The position numbers were made by a program, and so were the translations under genes. A stretch of DNA of 64,000 nt from Arthrobacter yangruifuii. Lineage in GTDB: Bacteria > Actinomycetota > Actinomycetes > Actinomycetales > Micrococcaceae. Below the pieces are notes generated by a model. The model did not search any database and had not been told where the DNA came from. It saw only the letters and a list, made by a program, of their open reading frames with translations. Where the stretch lies: the NCBI RefSeq assembly GCF_009192775.1, contig NZ_VTFX01000001.1, forward strand, positions 682,001 to 746,000, read 5' to 3'. This document shows positions 44,744-52,541 of the stretch, in pieces. Positions within the stretch are counted from its first letter, which is position 1. Each line of letters starts with the position of its first letter.

Positions 44744-45957
44744 CGGTTCCGGGCGGCGGTGCCCCGGGTTCGCGCGGCCGGCATGCGCCCGCCCTTGGCC
44801 CCGACCCTTTGCTGGCCCGGGTGCGTGACCGGATGCTGGCCTACCCCGAGCCGGTGACCGCAGCACGTCTGGCGGCCGCCGTGCAGGCCAGCGGCTCCCT
44901 GCTCGGATCCGAAGGAACCCTGCGCGCCGTGGACCGGGTCCGCGCGGAAATCCAGGGTCTGGGCGTGCTGCAGCCGCTGGCATTACTGCCGGGAGTCAGC
45001 GACATTCTGGTGAACGGGCCGGACCAGGTCTGGGTGGATGCCGGGCGCGGACTGGAACGGACCGCGGTGCGCTTTGCCGCCGAGTCCGACGTGCAGGCAC
45101 TCGCCGTCCGGCTGGTGGCCGCCGCCGGACGGAGGCTGGACGATTCCAGTCCCTGCGTTGACGTGCAGCTGCAGGGCTACCGCGTGCATGCCGTCCTGGC
45201 TCCGGTGTCCACGGGTTCCACGCTCCTGTCCATTCGGATTCACCGGAACCGGACCTTCAGCCTCGCGGAGCTGGCGGGCAGCGGAATGATGGACCCGCAG
45301 TGTGAAGCGGTGCTGCGGAGGATCCTCCGCCGCCGCCTGAACTTTCTGGTCAGCGGGGCAACCGGCACCGGGAAGACGACACTGCTGTCGGCCCTGCTGT
45401 CCCTGAGTGGAAAGCAGGAACGTCTGGTGCTGGTGGAAGACGCAGCCGAGCTGAACCCGGTGCACCCGCACGTGGTCGGGCTGCAGAGCAGGCATGGAAA
45501 CGTGGAGGGTTCAGGGATCCTGGACCAGGCGGAACTGGTCCGGCAGGCATTGCGTATGCGGCCGGACAGGCTGGTGGTGGGGGAGTGCCGCGGGGCAGAG
45601 GTGCGGGAGCTGCTGGCCGCGCTGAATACCGGGCACGACGGTGCCGGCGGGACCATCCATGCCAACTCCGCCGCAGGAGTGCCGGCACGGCTGACGGCAT
45701 TGGGTGCGCTCGCCGGTATGACGCCGGACGCCGTGGAACTGCAGGCCGCTGCCGCTTTGGACGTGGTGATCCACCTGCACCGGGCCGCCGCTGGGCGAAC
45801 TGTTTCCGAAATCGCCGTGCTGGGGAGGAGCGGCGGCAGGCTGGCGGCCATCCCCGCCCTCGTAAGGACCGGTACCGGGTACCGGCACGGTGAGGGATGG
45901 ACGGAACTGGAACGCCGGCTGGAGGAGCGCGGTTCTGCAAGGGACGGGGCAGCATGA
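44740..45957 (+). CDS. tadA: TadA-type secretion/pilus ATPase
   Basis: This cytoplasmic hexameric ATPase powers pilin assembly or secretion. The 405-residue protein has an N-terminal region ending in GVSDILVNGPDQVWVD. The core holds Walker A GATGTGKT (206-213), Walker B LVVGECRG, and the GGTIHANSA His segment. It belongs to the 'helicase/secretion neighbourhood ATPase' subgroup. The ATG overlaps ssd by 4 bp. The gene is followed 48 bp later by tadB. Confidence 0.92.
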   Translation: MTVPGGGAPGSRGRHAPALGPDPLLARVRDRMLAYPEPVTAARLAAAVQASGSLLGSEGTLRAVDRVRAEIQGLGVLQPLALLPGVSDILVNGPDQVWVDAGRGLERTAVRFAAESDVQALAVRLVAAAGRRLDDSSPCVDVQLQGYRVHAVLAPVSTGSTLLSIRIHRNRTFSLAELAGSGMMDPQCEAVLRRILRRRLNFLVSGATGTGKTTLLSALLSLSGKQERLVLVEDAAELNPVHPHVVGLQSRHGNVEGSGILDQAELVRQALRMRPDRLVVGECRGAEVRELLAALNTGHDGAGGTIHANSAAGVPARLTALGALAGMTPDAVELQAAAALDVVIHLHRAAAGRTVSEIAVLGRSGGRLAAIPALVRTGTGYRHGEGWTELERRLEERGSARDGAA

Positions 45958-46005
45958 GGTCCGTCCTGTGCTCCGGCTGAGGGTAGCTGGGGCGGCGGTG
46001 CGGGC

Positions 46006-46806
46006 ATGGACGGCCTAAGGGCAGCAGCGCTGCTCGCGGTGGCGGCGATGCTTTTACTGATGCCGGTCCGCCGGTTCGAGCCCGGCCGCAGGACGGCCCG
46101 GCGGTTTCGGCCGGTCCGGTGGTTTCGGGGCCGGCACCGTGACCCGCTGCACGGGGACGCTCCCGCCTTGCTGGTCCGCGAACTGGCCGGTCTTCTCGCG
46201 GCGGGCCGCAGCGGGCACAGGATCTGGGCGGATGCTGCCGAGCTCTACGATGCCCGGGCGGTGCCGGGCGCGCCCGTGCATCCTTTCACCCCGGTGCTGC
46301 AGGCAGCCGCGGCCGCAGCCGCACTGGGATTCAGCCCGCTACCGGTCCTGTCCGCAGCGGGCCGGAGCGGACCTCCCCTGCCCGGACCTCGCCTGCCCGG
46401 ACCGGCAGCGGTGCCCGGATCCCGTGCGTCCGCAGCAGAGGAGGCCCTCCGGGACCTGTGGGCGGGGCTGGCCGTCTGCGTCCGAGTGTCCGAGCGCAGC
46501 GGAGCTCCGCTGGCTGCCGTCCTGACCCGCTATGCCGGGCAGTTGGAAGCCGCCCGGGACGCGGCGTCTGACCGTGACGCCGCCCTCGGCGGCCCCCGGG
46601 CCACTGTCCGGCTGCTGACGTGGCTTCCTGCCGGCGGGATGCTGCTTGGCTATCTGCTGGGCGGCAACCCGCTGTACGTCCTGACAGCCACGCCGCTGGG
46701 ATGGGCTGCGGCGGCCCTGGGCGGCGGATTCTGGCTAACGGGACGGTTGTGGTCTGCGAAATTGGTGCGCACGGCAGAAGGCACTATTCCGCCGGGGCCC
46801 GGATGA
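46006..46806 (+). CDS. tadB: TadB-like membrane protein
   Basis: The 266-residue protein has an N-terminal helix (LLAVAAMLLLMPV) and a cytoplasmic T2SSF-like helical region (PALLVRELAGLLAAGRSG to YAGQLEAARDAA). Two C-terminal helices (GMLLGYLLGG and GWAAAALGGGFWLTGRLW) follow. It is shorter than canonical TadB, as is usual in this actinobacterial cluster. The role would be as inner-membrane platform with TadC. The start is uncertain; no strong Shine-Dalgarno is seen before 46006. tadC starts within its stop (ATGA). Confidence 0.75.
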   Translation: MDGLRAAALLAVAAMLLLMPVRRFEPGRRTARRFRPVRWFRGRHRDPLHGDAPALLVRELAGLLAAGRSGHRIWADAAELYDARAVPGAPVHPFTPVLQAAAAAAALGFSPLPVLSAAGRSGPPLPGPRLPGPAAVPGSRASAAEEALRDLWAGLAVCVRVSERSGAPLAAVLTRYAGQLEAARDAASDRDAALGGPRATVRLLTWLPAGGMLLGYLLGGNPLYVLTATPLGWAAAALGGGFWLTGRLWSAKLVRTAEGTIPPGPG

Positions 46807-47420
46807 GCGGCCTCGTGGTCTTTGCCTGCCTGGCAGCGGCAGCGGTCTTCCTGCTGGCGGCGGACCGGCAGCCGATGCCGGCGGACGGCGGCGCCGCTTC
46901 AGCGTCCGCCGGACACGCTTCGGTCAGCGATCCCGCCCTGATGCTGGATTTGACCGCGGCCATGCTGGAGGCCGGACAATCCCTGCCCTCCGCCCTGGCA
47001 ATCCTGGCCGAAGGTGCGGATCCGGCAACCGCGCGGGAGCTCCTTCGTCTTGTCAGCGCACTGGATCTGGGCCTTCCCTGGGATACCGCCTGGCAGCTCG
47101 CAGCGGGCATGCCGGAAGGACAGGCTCCGTACCCGACAGTCCGGGCCACGGGGGACGCGTTTCCGGCAGCCCTTCCCGGGTCAGCGCTCGCAGACCTGGG
47201 TCCGGCCCTGCGCTTCACCGCGAGGACCGGGGCCCCCTCCGCAGCGGTGCTCTATTCCCACGCAGATTCCCTGCGGCGGCGGCGCCAGACGGAGGCGAGG
47301 CGTCGCGCCGCAGCCCTCGGCGTCCGTCTGGTGATGCCGCTGGGGCTGTGTTCGCTGCCTGCCTTTGTGGCACTGACGGTGGTGCCGCTGCTGATGTCCC
47401 TGCTGCCGGGCCGGGCCTGA
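46803..47420 (+). CDS. tadC: TadC-like type II secretion F-domain protein
   Basis: The 205-residue protein has an N-terminal helix (VVFACLAAAAVFLLAA), a T2SSF domain beginning LMLDLTAAMLEAGQSLPSAL, and two C-terminal hydrophobic segments (LGVRLVMPLGLCSLPAFVAL and VPLLMSLLPG). It would pair with TadB as the platform of the pilus machinery. The ATG overlaps the tadB stop by 4 bp. It is followed by a 287-bp gap before the pilin-like gene. Confidence 0.8.
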   Translation: MSGLVVFACLAAAAVFLLAADRQPMPADGGAASASAGHASVSDPALMLDLTAAMLEAGQSLPSALAILAEGADPATARELLRLVSALDLGLPWDTAWQLAAGMPEGQAPYPTVRATGDAFPAALPGSALADLGPALRFTARTGAPSAAVLYSHADSLRRRRQTEARRRAAALGVRLVMPLGLCSLPAFVALTVVPLLMSLLPGRA

Positions 47421-47707
47421 CCGGCAGTTGCCGGGAGGGTGCTACGGCTGTAGTACCTCTCCTTCGGCGGTGCGCTCTTGTCGGTGCAGCCTCCCGGTAT
47501 TGCTTCCCGGTATCTCTTCCCTCGGCGGTGCCGGGACCCTTCCGATGTCCGTCCCCGGTCATGCAGCCTCCCATCCTGGCTGAAAGCTGTCCTCCTCCAC
47601 AGACGACTGGCAACCTCCGGTTGTCCGCATCAGCGTCGGGGAGGACCTGGCCGGGGACGCGCGGCGGCAGGATCGAGTTCCGCAGAACTTTCCATCAGGA
47701 GGAAACC
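47421..47707 (+). other. Gap between tadC and the pilin-like gene, with direct repeats
   Basis: No gene is recognised here. Three short direct repeats occur: CGGCGGTGC (47465, 47523), TCCCGGTAT (47492, 47505) and TGCAGCCTCCC (47485, 47562). A CCGGCA/TGCCGG hairpin sits at 47421-47434. A ribosome-binding site AGGAGG closes the gap. Confidence 0.4.
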
Positions 47708-48298
47708 ATGGCACTGATCCCCGCGTCCGTTGAACGTCTTTCCGCGACGGCCAAGCAGCATGTCCCGGGTGCCGCCCGGCTTGTCCCGGATGCCGAAGTT
47801 GTTCCGGGTACCGCCCGGCCCGCCGGCACTGCCAAACCGGGCGCAGGAAGCTCCGCGGACCGCATGCCATGTCCCGATCCACGGACTGACGGAAGCCACG
47901 GTGTCTTTAGCCTGTCGGGGCGGGCAGCACCTGTGGTCCGGAGGCTTACGCTGGCGAAACCGGTCTCCGGGGCTGACGGCTCCCGGTCTTCCGGCCCCGG
48001 CGGAGTCCGGATCGAAGCGCCCTCAGCCCCCGTACCCGTCGAGGCACCGGTTGACCGGCCAATCCCTGCAGCTCCGGCCGGGCACGCGGCTCGCGCGGCC
48101 TGGGCGGGCCGGACGCCGGCGGATCCGGCATGGTCGGACCGGGAAGCAGGGATGGCAACGGCTGAATATGCCATTGCCACCCTGGCAGCCGTGGCCTTTG
48201 CCGGGCTGCTGGCAGTAGTGCTGGGCAGCGACGAAGTCCGGTCGATGCTGGTATCCCTGATCCGGTCCGCCCTGACCCTCGGTAAGGGCGGACAGTGA
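47708..48298 (+). CDS. DUF4244 Flp-pilin-like protein with an unusually long N-terminus
   Basis: The C-terminal 50 residues (EAGMATAEYAIATLAAVAFAG, then LLAVVLGSDEVRSMLVSL) match the DUF4244 pilin-like family. Gly lies before the hydrophobic helix and Glu at +5, as in type IV/Flp prepilins. About 145 residues precede it, rich in Ala, Pro and Gly; family members normally have a much shorter N-terminus. The ATG is well supported by AGGAGG at 5 nt, so the extension is likely real. The tadE stop and start overlap follows. No prepilin peptidase gene is seen in the cluster. Confidence 0.7.
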   Translation: MALIPASVERLSATAKQHVPGAARLVPDAEVVPGTARPAGTAKPGAGSSADRMPCPDPRTDGSHGVFSLSGRAAPVVRRLTLAKPVSGADGSRSSGPGGVRIEAPSAPVPVEAPVDRPIPAAPAGHAARAAWAGRTPADPAWSDREAGMATAEYAIATLAAVAFAGLLAVVLGSDEVRSMLVSLIRSALTLGKGGQ

Positions 48299-48714
48299 CA
48301 TCAGGAATCTGCGCTCGAACGCCGGCGGCGGAGGGGAATCGGCAGGGCACACGGGACCGGGGCGCAGTCACGGCGGAGTTTGCCGTAGCGCTGCCGGCCA
48401 TCGTGCTTGTGCTGGTGGGCGGACTCACCGGCATCTCGGCCGGCGTCACGCAGCTGCGTCTGGAGGAGGCTGCCCGCGCCGCCGCACGCGAACTGATGCG
48501 GGCGGATCCGGCCGCAGCCGAGGCAGCCGTGGAACGGCTGGCGGGCACATCGGCACATTTGATTCTCTCGGAAGAGGGGCAGTGGACAGCTGTCGAAGTC
48601 CGCAGTTCCTTGTCCCTTCCCGTGCTGAGTCTGCTGCCCCTGGAACTGTCCGCCGGGGCCGTAGCCTTTCCCGGGGACGGAGGCCGGCCGGATGGTGTCC
48701 AACCTGCCCGATAG
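48295..48714 (+). CDS. TadE-like pseudopilin
   Basis: The 139-residue protein has a class III-like leader with Gly then AVTAEFAVALPAIVLVLVGGL, a hydrophobic helix typical of TadE minor pilins. The C-terminal region is predicted exterior. The GTG start overlaps the DUF4244 stop (GTGA). A strong hairpin follows immediately after the TAG stop at 48712-48714. Confidence 0.82.
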   Translation: MTSGICARTPAAEGNRQGTRDRGAVTAEFAVALPAIVLVLVGGLTGISAGVTQLRLEEAARAAARELMRADPAAAEAAVERLAGTSAHLILSEEGQWTAVEVRSSLSLPVLSLLPLELSAGAVAFPGDGGRPDGVQPAR

Positions 48715-49396
48715 GGCCCGTTGCAGGCCGGCGGAAGAACGCCGGACTGCAACGGGCCCGGGCGTCCGTACCGCGAATCTTCCGGCCCGGAACCGTCGGA
48801 CCGTGAACGGTTGCGGCCGGGTCCCGAGCGTCTGGAGCATGAACAGCCGGGCGCGGAACAGCCGGCCGCGGAACAGCCCGGTCCGGAGCAGCCGGGCCCG
48901 GAGCAGCCGGGCCCGGAACCTGCGGAGTCCGAACCGCCGGGAGCCGAACGACAGAGGCGCAGGGACGGTCGCCGCGCTCGGGATTTGTCTGGTGTTGCTG
49001 GGTTCTTCCATGGTTGCCCTGGTGCTGGTCCAGGCGTCCGTCGCCGCGGTCCGGGCCGCAACCGCCGCGGACCTGGCCGCGCTCGCCGGTGCGGACGCTT
49101 TACGGGGCCTGCAGCACCCGGCGGCAGGCGGTCCTCCCGCGGGCGGGATCCCCGGCACCGGCTCGGGCGGGACTCCAGATGCCGCCCCACGTGCCGCCCC
49201 AGGAGCCGCCCCCGGTGTCAGCGCCGGAGACGACGCCTGCCGGGTGGCCACCGAAGTGGCAGCGCGCAACAACGCTTCACTGCGCGCCTGCACGGTGGAC
49301 CCCGGGAGCGGCACCCTCACCGTGGAAACGGAGGTGGGGGTGCCGGCGCTGCCGATCCCGGCAGTGGCCCGGGCCCGCGCCGGACCACCGGGTTAG
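48692..49396 (+). CDS. TadE-like protein of the helicase/secretion neighbourhood, with repeat-encoded N-terminus
   Basis: The C-terminal half (from NDRGAGTVAALGICLVLLGSS) matches the actinobacterial TadE-like family next to the helicase. It has one transmembrane helix and an Ala/Pro/Gly-rich exterior region, with two Cys (DDACRV, LRACTV). The first 90 residues are Arg-rich and partly encoded by a 15-bp tandem repeat. The ATG at 48692 overlaps tadE, but the frame start is doubtful: a strong hairpin lies at 48714-48759, and another frame reads EQPGP repeats in the same stretch. An inner ATG lies at 48839. Confidence 0.6.
   Translation: MVSNLPDRARCRPAEERRTATGPGVRTANLPARNRRTVNGCGRVPSVWSMNSRARNSRPRNSPVRSSRARSSRARNLRSPNRREPNDRGAGTVAALGICLVLLGSSMVALVLVQASVAAVRAATAADLAALAGADALRGLQHPAAGGPPAGGIPGTGSGGTPDAAPRAAPGAAPGVSAGDDACRVATEVAARNNASLRACTVDPGSGTLTVETEVGVPALPIPAVARARAGPPG
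48714..48759 (+). terminator. 20-bp hairpin immediately after the tadE stop
   Basis: GGGCCCGTTGCAGGCCGGCG (48714-48733) pairs with 48740-48759 with a single mismatch around loop GAAGAA. It begins at the last base of the tadE TAG. It has no T-tract, but could be a terminator or an mRNA processing/stability element. Confidence 0.55.
48841..48945 (+). repeat. 15-bp tandem repeat in the 5' part of the tadE-like gene
   Basis: Five good copies of a GAACAGCCGGGCCCG-type unit (48841-48915) are followed by two decayed copies (to 48945). The tadE-like frame reads them as NSRAR-type units; the frame one base earlier reads EQPGP-type units. Confidence 0.8.
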
Positions 49397-51735
49397 GACG
49401 TCAGGGCCAAAGCCTCGTCCGGGGCATGGTCCAGCAGCACATCCAGCAGCGTCACAGCTCCCTTCTTGTCCAGCGGATTATTCTTGTTTCCGCATTTCGG
49501 GGACTGCACGCAGGACGGGCAGCCGCCGTCGCACTCGCAGGCACGGATGGCGTCACGGGTGGCAGCAAGCCAGATCCGGGCAGCCTCGTACCCGCGCTCG
49601 GCGAAACCGGCACCGCCGGGATGCCCGTCATAGACGAAAATGGTCGGCTTTTCCGTATCCGCGTGCAGAGCCGTGGAAACGCCGCCGATGTCCCACCGGT
49701 CGCTGGTGGCCACCAGCGGCAGCATGCCGATGGACGCATGCTCCGCGGCGTGCAGGGAACCGGGGAAATCGGCCGGAGCCAACCCGGCCGAGATCAGGAA
49801 CTTTTCATCGATGACAAACCAGACGGCCTTGGTGAACAGCTCCTTGGCCTCCAGCTCCAGCGGCTCCTCGCCGAGGATTTCGTTCGAGATCAGGGCCTTG
49901 CGCTGATAGGAGACCACCTGGGTGGTGACCTTCACCGTGCCGAAGCAGACCTGGATGCCGTTCCACTCCGAGGTCCGGTCCGTCTCCAGCACTTCCACTT
50001 GGGTGATGTCCCGGGCCTGGGTGTAGAACTCCGGGTTGGTGCGGGTGACCATGGCACGGTGGTCCGCCTCGTTGAGTTCATCCACCAGGAAGGTCTGCCC
50101 CTGATGAACGTAGATGGCCCCCGTATGGGCCTGATACTGGGCCTGCGGGGAGTCCATGGTGCCCAGCAGCGTGCCGGTTTCCGTCTCCACAATGTTGATC
50201 GGACCGCCGCCGGCGGCCCGCAGGTTGACCATGGAGGCGGCGCTTTCCGGATGCGTCCAGAACCATCCGGAAGGGCGCCGCCGCAGGTAGCCCTGCTCCA
50301 CCAGCTGTCCCAGCAGTCCGCCGGCGGTGGGACCGAACAGTTCCCGCTCATCCGGGGTCAGCGGCAGCTCCGCTGCGGCGGCACAGAGATGCGGGCCCAG
50401 CACATAGGGGTTGGAGGGGTCAAAGACCGTCGCCTCCACGGACAGGTCGAAGATGGCTTCAGGATGGTGCACGAGGTAGGTGTCCAGCGGATCATCACTG
50501 GCCACAAAAGCAGCCAGGGCATCCTGCCCCGACCTTCCCGCCCGGCCGATCTGCTGGAACAGGGAGGCCCGGGTGCCCGGCCAGCCGGCCACCAGCACTG
50601 CGTCCAGTCCGGAGATGTCGATGCCCAGTTCCAGCGCCGACGTGCTGGCAATGCCCAGCAGCTCACCGCTGCGCAGCCGCCGCTCCAGCTCCCGCCGTTC
50701 CTCCGGCAGGTAGCCGGAGCGGTACGCGGCCACCCGGTCCGGCAGCGAGGGATGGACCTCGTCCAGCAGCCGCCGGGTGATGGTGGCGATGGTTTCGGCC
50801 CCGCGCCGGGACTTGATGAAGGCGATGGTGCGCACCTGCGCTGCCACGAGGTTGGCCAGCAGATCGGCGGTCTCGGCCACGACCGTGCGCCGCGACCGGG
50901 CACCGTTTTCGCCCTTCAGCTCGGTCAGCTGCGGCTCCCACAGGGCCACTGTGGTGGAGCCGTGCGGGGACCGGTCCTGGGTCACGGCGGTGACCGGAGC
51001 GCCGATCAGCCGGCTAAAGGAGTCAGCCGGCTCGGCGGAAGTGGCGGAGGCGCCGATGAACACGGGATTGGCCCCGTAATACCGGCAGATCCGCCGCAGC
51101 CGGCGCATCAGGTTGGCGACATTCGAGCCGAAAACTCCGCGGTAGCTGTGCGCTTCGTCGATGATGACGTATTTCAGTCGCCGGAAGAACCGCGCCCACC
51201 AGGCGTGGTTCGGCAGCACACCGAAGTGCAGCATGTCCGGGTTGGCGAGCACAAGATTGGCGTGGTCCCGGATCCAGCGCCGCGCGCCGGGGTCCGTGTC
51301 GCCGTCGTACGTCTCGGCGCGGACGGTCGGCAGCTGCAGTGATTTCACGGCGGCAAGCTGATCGGCGGCCAGCGCTTTGGTGGGCGCCAGATACAGGGCC
51401 ACGGCGCCGGACGGCTCCAGCGTTGCCCGGTCATCGAGGGAGGTGCGGTGGATCGCGTCGAGGACGGGCAGCTGGTAGGCCAGCGATTTTCCCGAAGCCG
51501 TGCCGGTGGCAATGATCGTGTGCTGCCCGGCATGGGCGGTTTCGGCAGCTTCCATCTGGTGCGCCCACGGTTCGTGGATGCCGCGGCGCTGGTAGGCGGC
51601 AACGACGTCGGGATGCGCCCACTCGGGCCAGGGGGCGGTGACTGCACGGCGCGCAGGAATGTGATGCACATGCATCAGCTGCTCGGGCTCGGCACCGCCG
51701 CCCAGCAGCGGAATCAGGGAATCATGAAGAGCCAC
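49393..51735 (-). CDS. DEAD/DEAH helicase with C-terminal Cys cluster (MrfA/Hrq1-like, DUF1998)
   Basis: The 780-residue protein has a Walker A-like GTASGKS (78-84), DEAH at 193-196, SATS, and QQIGRAGRSG. The C-terminal MZB/DUF1998 domain holds Cys733, 735, 739, 742 and 748. This is the 'helicase/secretion neighbourhood putative DEAH-box helicase' family. It is related to B. subtilis MrfA, which acts in nucleotide excision of mitomycin lesions. The GTG at 51735 is supported by a -10 hexamer 6 nt upstream. The 3' end overlaps the convergent tadE-like gene by 4 bp. Confidence 0.9.
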   Translation of the reverse strand: MALHDSLIPLLGGGAEPEQLMHVHHIPARRAVTAPWPEWAHPDVVAAYQRRGIHEPWAHQMEAAETAHAGQHTIIATGTASGKSLAYQLPVLDAIHRTSLDDRATLEPSGAVALYLAPTKALAADQLAAVKSLQLPTVRAETYDGDTDPGARRWIRDHANLVLANPDMLHFGVLPNHAWWARFFRRLKYVIIDEAHSYRGVFGSNVANLMRRLRRICRYYGANPVFIGASATSAEPADSFSRLIGAPVTAVTQDRSPHGSTTVALWEPQLTELKGENGARSRRTVVAETADLLANLVAAQVRTIAFIKSRRGAETIATITRRLLDEVHPSLPDRVAAYRSGYLPEERRELERRLRSGELLGIASTSALELGIDISGLDAVLVAGWPGTRASLFQQIGRAGRSGQDALAAFVASDDPLDTYLVHHPEAIFDLSVEATVFDPSNPYVLGPHLCAAAAELPLTPDERELFGPTAGGLLGQLVEQGYLRRRPSGWFWTHPESAASMVNLRAAGGGPINIVETETGTLLGTMDSPQAQYQAHTGAIYVHQGQTFLVDELNEADHRAMVTRTNPEFYTQARDITQVEVLETDRTSEWNGIQVCFGTVKVTTQVVSYQRKALISNEILGEEPLELEAKELFTKAVWFVIDEKFLISAGLAPADFPGSLHAAEHASIGMLPLVATSDRWDIGGVSTALHADTEKPTIFVYDGHPGGAGFAERGYEAARIWLAATRDAIRACECDGGCPSCVQSPKCGNKNNPLDKKGAVTLLDVLLDHAPDEALALTS

Positions 51736-51741
51736 GTGCTC

Positions 51742-51747
51742 ATTCTC
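51742..51747 (-). promoter_or_regulatory. -10 element GAGAAT, leaderless helicase start
   Basis: GAGAAT is followed by 6 nt (GAGCAC) and the GTG at 51735. Confidence 0.5.
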
Positions 51748-51804
51748 CCACCCGGAAATCCGCGGCGGCCCATGTTCACTCCCGGGGAAACCCTCTGCCG
51801 GATG

Positions 51805-52458
51805 TCAGAACCGTGGTTCGAACATGACGACTGATGCCAGGGACTCCCAGCCCAGGTACCGGTAGAGTTCCTGCCCGGCCACCGAAGCGATGAGCAGCCC
51901 GCCGTCGGCGTCATCCTCCAGCGCGAGGGCGGTCAGCGCACGCATGACATAACTGCCCAGGCCGCGGCGGCGGTAGGCGGGCTCGGTCATGATCCGGTCA
52001 AACACGGCGTAGCCGTCAATTACGGCCACCCGCCCGGAGGCCACCAGCTGCCCCGCATCAAACACCGTGACTGCACCGACCTGGTTCTCATGCGTGCTTT
52101 CCACCTCGAAGGTGTCCCACGGCAGGACCGGGGCCTCGATGTCCTGGCCCGCCATATCCACCGCCATCAGGACCTCGTCGGTGGAGCGGATCTGCAGCCC
52201 GTACACCGAGGCCGCCCCGTGGATTGCGTCAGCCCGGGTCGTCACGATGGTGAACAGCCGGGTGGGGCTGTGCCGGGCGGAGGATGCCAGGGCGGCGAAC
52301 TCGTCGGGGGAGGGCTCGAGGGCGAAATACTCCCAGTCGTTCGTGCGGTCATGCAGCAGGGCCGCCGGGAACCGTCCCTCATGGCGGGTCCGGTACCCTC
52401 TGGCCTGGGCCCACCCGGAGACCCACGTCTCAAGCAAATCGTCATCCAGCGCTCTCAT
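51805..52458 (-). CDS. GNAT-family N-acetyltransferase
   Basis: The 217-residue protein has an N-terminal domain of unknown type and a C-terminal GNAT fold. The acetyl-CoA binding motif A reads TEPAYRRRGLGSYVMRAL and a following helix LYRYLGWESLASVVMF is the usual end of the family. The acceptor substrate is unknown. The ATG at 52458 is supported by TAGTGT 6 nt upstream. It is divergent from trhO. Confidence 0.85.
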   Translation of the reverse strand: MRALDDDLLETWVSGWAQARGYRTRHEGRFPAALLHDRTNDWEYFALEPSPDEFAALASSARHSPTRLFTIVTTRADAIHGAASVYGLQIRSTDEVLMAVDMAGQDIEAPVLPWDTFEVESTHENQVGAVTVFDAGQLVASGRVAVIDGYAVFDRIMTEPAYRRRGLGSYVMRALTALALEDDADGGLLIASVAGQELYRYLGWESLASVVMFEPRF

Positions 52459-52464
52459 AGATGC

Positions 52465-52470
52465 ACACTA
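52465..52470 (-). promoter_or_regulatory. -10 element TAGTGT, leaderless GNAT start
   Basis: TAGTGT is followed by 6 nt (GCATCT) and the ATG at 52458. Confidence 0.55.
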
Positions 52471-52529
52471 GCGGCCGCCCGTGGTGAACGGTACGCACGG
52501 AAGGGGAAAAGCGGCTCCCCGCCTCGGTC

Positions 52530-52535
52530 TACCCT
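52530..52535 (+). promoter_or_regulatory. -10 element TACCCT, leaderless trhO start
   Basis: TACCCT is followed by 6 nt (TGTCTT) and the GTG at 52542. Confidence 0.5.
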
Positions 52536-52541
52536 TGTCTT

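Noticed and set aside
45954-45980. Eight-codon ORF MRSVLCSG overlapping the tadA stop
   Set aside because: No ribosome-binding site of its own and no known role; a chance ATG is more likely.
48721-51342. An 873-codon plus-strand frame starting with EQPGP repeats
   Set aside because: Most of it is antisense to the helicase gene. Only its first 75 codons are interesting, as discussed in the tadE-like finding.
51808-51819. SOS-box-like GAAC-CGTG-GTTC near the helicase
   Set aside because: It lies inside the last codons of the GNAT gene, about 60 bp upstream of the helicase promoter, and lacks the flanking consensus bases.
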